A DNA stretch of 64,000 nt from Margaritifera margaritifera (Eukaryota; Mollusca; Bivalvia; Unionida; Margaritiferidae): contig JAQPZY010001628.1 in assembly GCA_029931535.1 (NCBI GenBank), positions 3,176,501-3,240,500 of the forward strand. The letters are read 5' to 3'. Below are positions 1 through 11,512 of the stretch, piece by piece. The notes under the pieces are model-generated. The model saw only the letters and a list, made by a program, of their open reading frames with translations. It made no database searches and was not told where the DNA came from. Position 1 is the first letter of the stretch, and the number at the start of each line of letters is the position of its first letter. A program made the translations under genes and the position numbers.

Positions 1-345
1 AATGTTAATGATAGTGTATCAGTGCGAGTGTCATCCAATGAAATGTTAATGATAGTGTATCAGTGCGAGTGTCATCCAATTAAATGTTAATGATAGTGTA
101 TCAGTGCGAGTGTCATCCAATTAAATGTTAATGATAGTGTATCAGTGCGAGTGTCATCCAATTAAATGTTAATGATAGTGTATCAGTCCGAGTGTCATCC
201 AATTAAATGTTAATGATAGTGTATCAGTCCGAGTGTCATCCAATTAAATGTTAATGATAGTGTATCAGTACGAGTGTCATCCAATTAAATGTTAATGATA
301 GTGTATCAGTGCGAGTGTCATCCAATTAAATGTTAATGATAGTGT
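1..345. repeat. 41-bp tandem repeat array (about 8.4 copies)
   Basis: A 41-bp unit beginning AATGTTAATGATAGTG repeats head to tail with almost no length change. The copies differ at only a few positions (GTGCGAG, GTCCGAG or GTACGAG; CCAATGA or CCAATTA), so the array is young or homogenised. It starts at the window edge, so its true length is unknown. The last copy breaks off after GTGTA. Confidence 0.97.
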
Positions 346-2185
346 AAGCAGAAGAGAGGATATAAAGACATAAACTAATAGCAGAGTAGAGATAGTTCAA
401 CACTCACTAGCATAGCATCTGATATATAATCAAAGCTTAATTTGTTGCCTAAGCCCCCAATGAAAATGATTTCAATTCCAATTATGTCTATTGCAAATGT
501 GAAGATAAGTGGTCAGGAAATATCAAAGTGATGACATCTAAATTAGTATATGCTAAAATAACGACAATCACCAAGGGATCTTAGCCTTAGACCTTTTAAA
601 GCTCCGACAAGCTTTTTGTACAACATCGATTATGTTATTAATATCACTTAATATGCTACAATTTTGATCGGCGTTAGATTGGAATTTTCCTTTGTGTTAA
701 CGTTTGAGTGACAGTATATTGATCGCCAGAACAGAGCAACATGAATGAAAATAAAAGTCCTTTCTATGGCACTTTATTTTATTATGGCAAAGAAACTTTA
801 ATTGTAAGAAGAATGAATTCTCAGTGTATACCCCAAAATTGACAAAAATTGAGCGATGACATATGAAGCTATGACAACGTGTATTTTAATTTCCTTATGT
901 CATTTAGTAACAACCATCAAGGAGTCGGAACTACTCCAGGACGACAAAACCAAGGCACAAACTTTCAGCCTGGCTTAAATAATGTAACTCTAAGACCTAG
1001 CCAGCGAGATCAGCTCAGCCACTGTTGGTTGAAACTTTTGTATCTCGTGCTTAATACTAAAGGCTGTTTATAGTCAATTCAGGGGCACGGCTCATACGGC
1101 CTCAGACCACCCTTAATTTACCTATATAGTCTCTACATTTGTTTGTCAGTGCTGAATTTTCAACTTTGTCCAAATTCTAACAAATCATATGTTGATGTTA
1201 ATTATCTTCAAAGATAAACTCATGGTGAAGTTCTTGTCATAGGTTAACCGGCATTCTTCTGAGAGGCTGGACTGTAAACAAAGCAACGTGGAATGGGTCA
1301 TAGATTTCACCTCCATATCAACACCAATGCCTCATACCTCACTCTGCACTGTCGTCAAAATATATTCAGATAAACCCACCAGAATACTCATATTATAAAG
1401 AATAAACAATTACCTTTAAATCAATACCATGAATGCCTAAATCTAACCCATGTATCTGCCAAAACGACAGAGGAAAAATTGCTCTAAAATAGACTGGGGC
1501 TACATTCGTAGGTATTGAACCGGAAGTGTTAATTGTGACCCGAGTCCTATCGTGGTTAGAAATTTTCACCTGAATAAAAAAATAAATAAATAACAAAATA
1601 AATACAATAAATGTGTCTGAAATACTGCTGCAAAGTTTCAATGAATTTGATCTATGCATATGATTGATAGTTACAGGCTTTTATCTGACGCCACTGTATT
1701 AGAAACACTAGGAAGTTAAAAATGGCCGATTATCAAAAATGCACAAAACTTTAAGTTGAATGGTGAATTTATTAATTAAGATAAACACTTGAAATAAACT
1801 GTAATTAGTTTTTAGTCCTCATACGAATTTGGAATTACTAGAAATTAAATCTGGCTGATAAACTCTCCGAGGAGAGTCAATCTTAAAAAATGATGCAGGT
1901 TTTTATTTAAAAATTTGAATTAAAATGAAATTTTCACGAAAATTTAAAAACTCAAGTTGACAAATTTTGTTCTTTTGCAACATGTCTTCATTCCTTTATC
2001 ACAAACATCAATGGTTTTCCTTATCAGGTGTTAAGTAATTAAACCAGGGCCTGTCGATAATAGGTAGCACCTGAAATCTGGTAGCATATATGAATACGGT
2101 AGTTAGAGGTAATAACTAATGTAGTGATGTCATTTTTACCCCCGGAGGCGAGGAGCGCTTAGATGTTACGCTTCCAATAGTATTG
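346..2185. other. Non-coding stretch, nothing recognised
   Basis: AT-rich sequence with stops in all frames. The longest frames (64 codons on the plus strand near 0.9 kb, 88 codons on the minus strand near 1.5 kb) show no recognisable motif and composition like the surroundings. No repeats stand out. Confidence 0.6.
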
Positions 2186-2189
2186 AAGA

Positions 2190-2760
2190 GTTGGTGGAGT
2201 TCTATGATACCAGCTTCTTTTCATGTCTAGTTGGTCGTAATGGTGCCATTCAGACATTCAATATACCTTCAATATACCTGCCACAGTGATCATCTCGAAA
2301 ATCTTGGTATCGCTATTTCTTCTGATGGATTGTCATATCAGTATGGGGTTTTCACTGAAAGACTTCTTATGATGTCTATTGAGTCATAAATGAAAATGGT
2401 GCCGATCCGACTTTTAATATGACTGCTACGATAGCCTTCTTGATAATTTTGTTATCACTACTTTTCCAAGATGGATGGTCATATCGACATTGTACTTTCA
2501 CCTAAAGACTTCGTATGCTGTCTAGTTGGTACTAAATAGAAATGGTGCCAATCTGATATCGAATATGTCCATCATAGCATCCATCTTAAAAACCTTGTTA
2601 TTGTTACTCCTCCAGAACAGAACGTTATATCAACATGGGGTTTCCACCAGAAGACTTCTTATCATGCCTTGTTGGTCCTAAATGAAAGTGGTGTCAAGCT
2701 GACATCCATTATGTCCACCGCAGCAGCTAAATTGAAAATCTTGTTATTGACGAAGCATAT
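2190..2760. repeat. Degenerate tandem repeat, period about 145 bp (4 copies)
   Basis: Landmarks recur at about 145-bp spacing: GTTGGTCGTAATGGTGCC near 2229, an AAATGAAAATGGTGCC form near 2386, GTTGGTACTAAATAGAAATG near 2525 and GTTGGTCCTAAATGAAAGTG near 2668. Each is followed by a TCTTGGTAT/TTGTTATT landmark and a TCATATC.....GGGGTTT....AGACTTCTTATG segment. The copies are strongly diverged, so this is an old array. Confidence 0.8.
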
Positions 2761-3996
<1,236 letters not shown>

Positions 3997-4154
3997 TACT
4001 ATCATTCAGAGATTAGGACTTCGAGCCAAATATGAAATGTATTTCCTACATGCGAAATCTGTGATATCCACTATGTTGGCGAAACCTTTGATTTTAGAAT
4101 GAATCAACCACAAGAGTCATATTCGCAACAAAATCAACGCGAAATTAGCCGACC

Positions 4155-4275
4155 TTGAGACACTACCTATCAGACCTATATAGTTTTGAGACTCGAACCC
4201 ACGCGGACAGAGGTGAGGTGTCAGTGATTTGTAAAGACAAGCGCCTTAGACCACTCGGCCACTGCCCGACCGATA
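4155..4275 (-). mobile_element. tRNA-derived SINE head (or tRNA pseudogene)
   Basis: Read on the minus strand, a box A-like CAGTGGCCGAGTGGTCTAAG is followed by AGGCGC and, some 50 bases on, a box B-like GTGGGTTCGAGTC. These are the two internal RNA polymerase III promoter elements of tRNAs, most like a Leu/Ser type. The flanks do not form a convincing acceptor stem, so a SINE head or decayed tRNA copy is more likely than a working tRNA gene. Confidence 0.65.
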
Positions 4276-4522
4276 TAGAACAAACACGTAAGGAACGATA
4301 CTGGATTCTGCAACTCACTTTTTACTCGGAGGCCGGCACAGAAATGCTTGCTAAAGGCGGCAATTGATCTCCTGTTGCAGTCAACTTCCTGTCAGTGCTG
4401 TGTTGATTATGCTCCAGTACCCATTAATAATCATAAAATAAGACCGGCTTTTTGTTTATCTTTCAAGTTTCAACTTATAATGTGACCAACACTGGTAAAT
4501 CCGCAATACTCATCAATCAATG

Positions 4523-4524
<2 letters not shown>

Positions 4525-4588
<64 letters not shown>

Positions 4589-4590
4589 GA
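4525..4590. repeat. (GA)n microsatellite
   Basis: About 29 uninterrupted GA dinucleotides followed by an imperfect TAGAGAGA end. Confidence 0.98.
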
Positions 4591-4659
4591 AAATTTAATT
4601 TAGCACACCGGCACTGCAGTTAAGCTTTGCGCTCTATGTTATATAAGGCTCTAAGTGAA

Positions 4660-5015
4660 AACTAGTTACATCTGTGAATTATTTTTTTTTACATATGCAA
4701 ACTCAAGACTTATTTTACATCTGAGAAATTCTTTCCCCCATATGTAAAATTCTTTATGCACATTTGAAAAACTATGTCATTGTATTAAATAAATGATTTA
4801 TTTTACACATGTAAGAACGAGAATTTCAGATGTGGAACAAGATTTTCACATATGTAAAACAAAGTCTTTCTTGACATATGTAACATTCATATGTAAAATA
4901 ATTGATTAATTTTATGTATGTAAAAAGTCTATACATATGTAAAATTCCGTTACACATAAAGTCAAACTATTTCACACATGCGCAATACTGCTTCACATAG
5001 TATTTTACATAATTA
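4660..5015. repeat. Cluster of degenerate ACATATGTAAAA motifs
   Basis: The near-palindrome ACATATGTAAAA and variants (ACACATGTAA, CATATGTAAC, ACATCTGAGAA) recur roughly every 20-35 bp on both strands. This looks like an old, degraded short-period array or palindrome-rich repeat. No reading frame is present. Confidence 0.7.
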
Positions 5016-5039
5016 CAAAAGAATAAACGTAACAACGGC

Positions 5040-5440
5040 TTGCTATACATGACAGAGACCCCACCCAATATATTTCTTTAGTAGCGTGCCTGTATACTTA
5101 CGCATATATAGGCACAAGTATGTGAAAGGAATATAATGTGTAGCTACCACCGATGATCGAACCTTGTGTGTTAGCAGCACAGTCAAGTGCACATACCACA
5201 ATGCTAAAGGGTCAGGACAAGACGGGTTGGTTAATACATGTAAGTGACCTGATTTACCATCGACCGCTACACATACATACATACAGAGAGACAGACAGGT
5301 AGAGAGACAGACATAACACTAACGTTTGACTTATTGTGTACACGAACAATACCTAGCGATTCTATCTTTCGTCGATAGGAACATATAAGTCTTGCCTTAA
5401 TCATTGGCTACTGAAACCCAAAACCTACAACCACAGTTCG
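5040..5440 (-). mobile_element. tRNA-derived SINE with shared flanking segment
   Basis: On the minus strand the sequence around 5235-5145 has a box A-like TAGCATTGTGGTATGTGCA and a box B-like AAGGTTCGATCATCGG, the spacing expected of a tRNA-derived SINE. The adjacent segment (about 5275-5440: ATACATAC runs, GACAGACAGG, then AGTCTTGCCTTAATCATTGG and GAAACCCAAA) recurs at about 8340-8520, so it belongs to a dispersed family. Confidence 0.65.
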
Positions 5441-5587
5441 GCTGAGGCACCAAACTGCCGAAATAAATATTTTTTATTTTTTTTTGTTTTTGACAGATAA
5501 GAAGGCAGTCTCTTTCTCCTTGCATTTTGAACCAATTCCTAACTATTTCATCAGCTACAATTGGTGCAAAATGTTTACGTTATATGT

Positions 5588-6420
5588 CTAAGGATCTCCA
5601 AACATACCGATGTGATCTTCACTTAGTATCCCCAGGGGGCTCGGGGAATGTAGAATAGGGCCAAAGTGCCCTCCTTCTAGGCCAACCGTAGAGCGGTTCA
5701 TACGGCGAAAGCCAGTTTCTTCGTGTGGTACCTCCCTATAGCAAAACTCGTAGGGCAGCATCACTTTCCACTCTTCACCTCTTTTAGACCATAGTTTCTT
5801 CAAGACAGCATTGAGCGGGCCATTTAATCTGTCAACCTTTCTATTCGATTGTGCTCTGTAAGGAAAGGAGCAGTTATTATCTCCTTTGTGATCAACATGT
5901 CGCAGAGCTGTTCCAGAAGAGTACTTGTGAAATTGATTCCTTGGTCAGTAAGGATAACCTTAGGTATAGCAACACGACGAAATAAACCCATTAAAGCATT
6001 GGCCATTGTTTTGAGATCAATATCTTTCAATGGAATTGATTCCTGATACCGTGTAGCTTCAACAACGATGGGTAATATATATTTCCTCCGGGCCTTTACA
6101 CTCTCTAATGGGCTAACGATGTCGATCACAGATCTTAAGAAAAGGTTCAGACACGATAGGTGGACACACCATCAAAGCTTTCTCGTTTCCTGCTCTGCTT
6201 TATATCCTTTGATAGATATCACATGCCTGAGAGTGTTTCTTAATGTCGTCAAACATTCCTGGCTAATAAAACGATATTTCGTTTCTATCCTTCGTTTTTT
6301 CTGTTCCAAAATGACCAGAGTTAGGTATATCATGTGCCAGTTCAACCACTGATTGACGCAACTGCTTCATCAGTACTAATTGGATTTCAAATCGTCCAGT
6401 CAGTGCCTTGTTCAAATCCT
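5588..6420 (-). pseudogene. Ty3/gypsy-type retrotransposon integrase remnant
   Basis: Three integrase parts lie in order on the minus strand. First, an HHCC-like zinc-binding region (about 6400-6220) with ELAHDIPNSGHFG and a degenerate second cysteine pair (CDIYQR). Next, the catalytic core (6129-5824): MIDIVSPLES carries the first Asp region, LTDQGINFTS the second Asp, and HNRIERLTD the expected glutamate region. Last, a post-catalytic stretch (5803-5588) with FCYREVPHEETGF, typical of gypsy elements. Integrase inserts element cDNA into host DNA. The parts lie in different frames with stops between them, so the copy is dead. No protease, reverse transcriptase or RNase H lies upstream where it should. 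Confidence 0.85.
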
Positions 6421-6840
6421 AATAACTCTTACTGGCTCCTGTCACCACTTGACTGGCATTCCCAAGCAAGGAAATGTTCTCGTTGATAGGTAAACTTCTA
6501 CTCTTCAAATTTGTCTCTCTCTCTAGCTCCAACCTTTCAACTTCTAACTCTTGTTCTACTTGTCTGTTGGTTTCCTTGGTAGCTTTAATTATGATTTGTG
6601 TTTTCTTTGGTTTGTTTACGGTTGCTCCTTCTCTATTTCCATTTCATCCCCTTATTCTCCAGTTAAGTCTGTTTCACTGTCCGTAAATTGTATGAAGTTT
6701 GTTGGTCTTTTCATTTTTGATTTATCTCTTGCAATGATTTGTTCTTCTACATCTTTTATCGCTTCATCAGCGATGATGCTACCTTGGGTTGCCATTTCAT
6801 TCATTATCATTGGTATTATTGGTTTATGTTCTTAACAGGA
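6421..6840 (-). pseudogene. Gag-like charged fragment joined to the integrase remnant
   Basis: Minus-strand frames directly upstream of the integrase encode highly charged sequence, for example MNEMATQGSIIADEAIKDVE and, after a frameshift, QVEQELEVERLELERETN. This composition fits the N-terminal region of gypsy-type gag proteins, but no CCHC knuckle is visible. Its position next to integrase implies loss of the intervening pol domains. The gag assignment rests on composition and context only. Confidence 0.45.
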
Positions 6841-7463
6841 ATCTCTTACTCACAGTTATAGAGTACACTTTATCGCAATTAGCTGCTACACTGTATCTTC
6901 ACCCAACTTGAATGACTGTCACACAGTGCTATTTCAACGGAGTCAACTGCAGAAGTCTTAAACATAACTTTGGTACTTGTGTTGTTTGTGCTAAATGCCC
7001 ATAATGCTACTGCCAAAGAGTCACTCAACTTTATAATCCCACCGCTGTTACGGGGTACAAACGCTACAAACAATAACATCCAACATAAAAGTAGCTTCCC
7101 TAGAAATTTTAATCTTCACTCAAGCTATTGTACAGGACGACTGCAGAATGGTCTTTGCACATCAGAACGATAGATTATCAAATATCTTATTTCATGGGAA
7201 AAACTATAGAAAGAGAAAAGGTCAGGGTTTATTAACAATATAAATGTTTGACTTGACAGGTAACAGACTCAAATCCTAACGCTATCCTAATAATTTGGAT
7301 CAGATGTGCATGATATGTGGAACTCTCGTATAATATTACTGTATGTTACTGCTTAAAGTCATTGGAACTAACACAAGGATTGGAAACTCAGAGAGCAGGC
7401 AGATATCACCCGTTCCCTTTTGATGTTCAAAAGAGGTTCAAAGTTGTCGTTGGAGCAGAAACA
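6841..7463. other. Non-coding stretch, nothing recognised
   Basis: No convincing coding frame or repeat. It could contain the rest of the decayed gypsy element (5' leader or LTR), but no TG...CA-bounded terminal repeat was found. Confidence 0.5.
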
Positions 7464-7636
7464 TCAAAGGCCAAGGGTGTACTGGGTAAGCAACTCGGCC
7501 CTGGACTTATCTGCCGGGACAGGCCCGGGGTTTTGCTCACACCATTAAAACACCGCTAAACACGGATTTTTTTTTGCGGCATCCCACCGGGATTTGTCCC
7601 GATATGCCCAATGAGCAGTACACCACTGTCAAAGGC
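7464..7636. mobile_element. hAT-type MITE with perfect 8-bp target duplication
   Basis: The element (7472-7628, 157 bp) starts CAAGGGTGTACTG and ends CAGTACACCACTG; the termini match as inverted repeats at 11 of 13 positions. It is flanked on both sides by TCAAAGGC (7464-7471 and 7629-7636), a perfect 8-bp target site duplication. An 8-bp duplication and CA(G)...CTG ends are hallmarks of hAT transposons. It is too short to encode a transposase, so it is a non-autonomous copy mobilised in trans. Confidence 0.9.
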
Positions 7637-8339
7637 ACATCAGGGGTGATTTTGCCTTTAGGTTATAAACCTAACTGTGCTTACCTAAGTCACAAGTTGA
7701 AGTTAGCTGCAACAGTTTCCTGTTTGGAAAGCAATTTATATTTTCTACCATTCCAATTCTATACTAAGACTTAATATTTAGCTAATATCAGTACCAAAAG
7801 AGAGATACATTTTCCACTCCATCCATATATACTTTTTTGTTGTAGTTTTGTGATAGATAGTAACAAAAATAATGTTATTGAAAGTCCATTTTTGCTAATC
7901 TTAAGTCAACTTTGATTTTCATAAATTATTGAGTTTAAATAATTAATAATTAATTTTTCAATGTACCGAGAGCATATACGTGAAAGCTTGATTCGCGTAT
8001 CCTGCACACAATATTTTGGAAGTGGTTTACAAAAGACAAAGTGCAAATTTTATTTGCAAATTAAACATTAATCTTTTACGTCTGATTTCAAAAATGTTAC
8101 TTGAACGTCAAAATGAATTAAACCAACGGACTCTCACATTTCCTAAGTTAGTGATGAGCTAACTAAATTAGCAGTTTAGTTCACAAAATTTGTACTATAA
8201 GTGAGCTTGTCTATCTCACTCAACAAATCGAGATTATGATCTTACAGTGCATTGGGAACCTCATGTGCATAAGGCTAGGGAACGGGTGATATTTGGTGGG
8301 CTATATAGGGAGTTTCCAATGCCCCTTTATATTAGTCTC
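7637..8339. other. Non-coding stretch, nothing recognised
   Basis: AT-rich sequence without a supported reading frame or repeat. Confidence 0.55.
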
Positions 8340-8525
8340 AGTATACATACATACAGACAGACCGACTGGTGCAAGCAGAGTGGCACACAAAGCATTAATG
8401 TTTTACGTAGTATGTAAAACAACAAACGTAACGATCATATCATTTGCTGGTAGGAATATATGAGTCTTGCCTTAATCATTGGTTATTGGTTATTGAAACC
8501 CAAACCCTGTAACCGTTCAGTCCTG
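8340..8525. repeat. Second copy of the dispersed repeat seen near 5.3 kb
   Basis: Shares CATACATACAGACAGAC-type runs, a run of CAAACGTAACGAT-like sequence, then GAGTCTTGCCTTAATCATTGG and ATTGAAACCCAAA with about 5275-5440. Here the TTGGTTA word is duplicated. No tRNA-like head is evident in this copy. Confidence 0.7.
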
Positions 8526-8559
8526 TATTGAATTGTGCGAGTGCAATAATAATCACCTT

Positions 8560-10050
8560 TTCAGCCTGTCCGTCCGTTCACACTTCTTGTAACCAGTATA
8601 GCTCTTCAACCCTTACTCATAACTGTTTATGCCATGTAGTACGTGAATTGCCTATTACATGTAGATGTACTTTTTAAATGTTTCGTCTTTTTCGGGTTCA
8701 ATTTTGACGGAGTTATTACCATGTTCCCATCAATATTACATCTCCACTGCAACAGATCCTTGTAGCCAGCACAGCTCAGCAACCACTCAACATATTCTGA
8801 CACAATTTGGTGTACATTGTCTAATAGACCTTTTATGAGTTCTACCTTGTTAATTTAATTTTGGATAGAATATGACCCTTGACATTTGACTTCATATCTT
8901 CACATGGGATGTTGCTTGCAACCAATATAGCTATGTAGCTCTTACACGTAATTGGATGCCATTCGGTAGATGCATTGCCTATTACAGGAAGGTGTGCATT
9001 TTGAACGGATTCGTCTTTTCAGGTCCATTTTGACAGAGTGATAATCATTTTGTTTTCATAAATATTAAATCTTCACCTCATCAGATCATTGCAACTAGCA
9101 TAGCACAGGAACCATTCAACATATTCTGTTGCAATTGGGAGCGTACATTGTCTCTTAGATCTAGATGGGCCTCTTATGGACCACATTGACGGAGTTATTG
9201 CCTTCTTTCCATTAATTTTACCTATCCATTACAGCAGATTTTTGTAACCAGCATACCTCAGGAACTGTTGAACATACTCTGATGCAATTTCGTGTGTACA
9301 TTGTCTCACAACCATTGATTTGCCTTTTAAGGATTTTGTTTCGTTAGCTCAATTTTGAATAGAATTATGGCCTTTTACAATTAACTTGTATCTTCACTTG
9401 AGATGATGGGGTTTTGCTAGTAACTAGCATAACCCAAGAACCGTTGAAGAAATTTTGACGCAATTTGGCATGAACATTATCTCATAGACTTATCTGTGAC
9501 TTTTAAGGGTTAAGTCTAGTTTCTAAAAGCTATGGCTTCCTGGTTTGCTCGTCCTCCTAACTTTTGTTTCCTCTAGATAACTTCACTTAAATTTGTTGGA
9601 TTTTAATGAAATAAGGAACGTGGCGTCGGACTGATGACACCTTGAGTGAATTTGATTTCCTGCGTTCCAGGATATTATTTACAGGAATTATAGCCCCTGA
9701 TTACCTGTTTACCTGACTGGTTTCTGCAACATAACTTTACTAAGCTTTGATGCATTTCAACCAAATTTGGCATGCGATCTATTATATTGATGAGATATTT
9801 AATGACTTTAATTTCAACCAGTCCATATTATCCTTTATAAGAATTATCGCCCTTTATTTCTTGTCTTCCTAACTTTGCTTTCAGCAGATGAACTTTACTA
9901 AAGAGTATTGCATTTCAGCCAGAGTTTTCATGCACCTTAACAGTAGCAAGACCTTGAATGAGTTCGATTTCGAATATTCCACGTCATCATTTGGAAGAAT
10001 TATGGTCCCTGAATATATATCTTTTCAAAATGTTAATGTTTCAACTGAAG
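8560..10050. repeat. Degenerate tandem array, period about 160 bp (about 9 copies)
   Basis: A landmark of the form TTTTGACGGAGTTATTGCC recurs near 8708, 8862, 9030, 9188, 9354, 9680, 9836 and 10003, mostly 155-168 bp apart. Between landmarks lie recurrent blocks: AACATATTCTGACACAATTT, TGTACATTGTCT, and TTGTAACCAGCATA. Copies are highly diverged, with small indels. The structure is that of an ancient satellite-like array; its frames are not coding. Confidence 0.85.
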
Positions 10051-10085
10051 TTCTTCTGTTTAAGGCCCTGCTAAGCAAATTGTAG

Positions 10086-11510
10086 AGAGCGGAGCCCTTT
10101 GCGATGCATCCGACTCTAGTACATGAAACGAGTATTTCATTCCAGAGGAATCACAGAGAATGAAGATAAATCACAAGCGTCATAAGTTTGCCCGATGAAT
10201 GTCACTGCACCACCCCGTTGCCAATGTGGAAAACTTATGGAAAGACAGTTCGGCTCTGGAATTTGCAGAAGACAGGGGACGTAAGTCTGTGTTTCATCAA
10301 TATTCTGCTAAAAGAGTATCTCTTTATAATATTATCCCGAAGTATTATATCAAATTCTTACACAAGTATATGTTCTTTGTGTTGGCTCCTCTACATCTGA
10401 AGCATATTACTGGTTGAATTTCTTTTTATTGCTCGACTTAATGAATTTGATTTTGAATCTAAACTAGAATGAAAGAATCTGATCAGATGAATTGTTTCAT
10501 TACCTTCAACGCTTTTCAAATCATAATGATTAGTACTTATCATATGGACACCTTTTTCCTTCACGTTCATAAAACATATCAAATTCTGTTATCTTCTATG
10601 GACACATACTCTCTGAAGGTTGTGTCTTTTACATGTTAGTTCTTATCATATCAAAACATTTATGGAGAAAAGTATATGTATCTCTAACATATTTTATTTT
10701 TGTTGAATTTTGTTTATTTCTTATAGGTTTTTAACAGAACACGGTGCTCATAGTGGCAGAGTTGCTGGTTAGTGACCAAGTGAGAGTTTTCACGTGGACA
10801 GGGTTTTCATTTTCACACCTAACAGACTGCGTGGGACAATACTCAAGACTGAAGTTGGTCTCAGCCCTTATTTAATCTCAGCTTAAGTTTGGTCTCAGCC
10901 GATCAATGAACATCAGGAGGTCGCAACGTGTTAAATATTGGTTGGAATGTTTTACTGAATATATAAGGCACACAATGTCTACATATTTTCAATGTAAGGT
11001 CAGAAAAACGCAAGGTTTACGTGCATTGTTATCTACTGACGAAAATAATGTTCTTGTTTTTTGACAAGCGTGAGTTATCCCAGACGTTAATTGATATGAT
11101 ACTGGGCAATAACGCTGTTATTGATATGGGGTCGTGCAATGTTAGTTGCGTTTTATATGAAAAAAAACTCATTACAAACTACTTTAAGTAGATAAAAGAA
11201 TTAATATAAGCTATACATTCTAATAAAAAATGAAGATATGAAGTATTGAAACTGTGTTTTGTACTTATTTTTGTTTTACCTATAAAATTATTAACCATTC
11301 AGAATCGACTTCTTATCAATCTAGATAAGAATACACTAAAGATAAATTTCAAAGGCAGTTTATGCAGTACTGGTATTCATAGGCTAAATAGACCTTTTAG
11401 ACCGAAACAGCCTAAATAACTTTTGTTATTGGTATTTTCTTTGGAATTCCAGAACTGGCAAACTCTTGGTTCTTTAAAAAGGAATCAAAATATGTTTTAA
11501 TTTTAGTAAC
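10086..11510. other. Non-coding stretch, nothing recognised
   Basis: AT-rich, no repeat landmark continuing from the neighbouring array, and only short frames without recognisable motifs. Confidence 0.5.
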
Positions 11511-11512
11511 TG

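Noticed and set aside
1..345. CRISPR-like array
   Set aside because: The 41-bp units are directly contiguous with no unique spacers, and the genome is clearly eukaryotic.
4155..4275. A functional tRNA gene (Leu or Ser type) on the minus strand
   Set aside because: Box A and box B are recognisable, but acceptor and T-stem pairing do not close. SINE head or pseudogene fits better.
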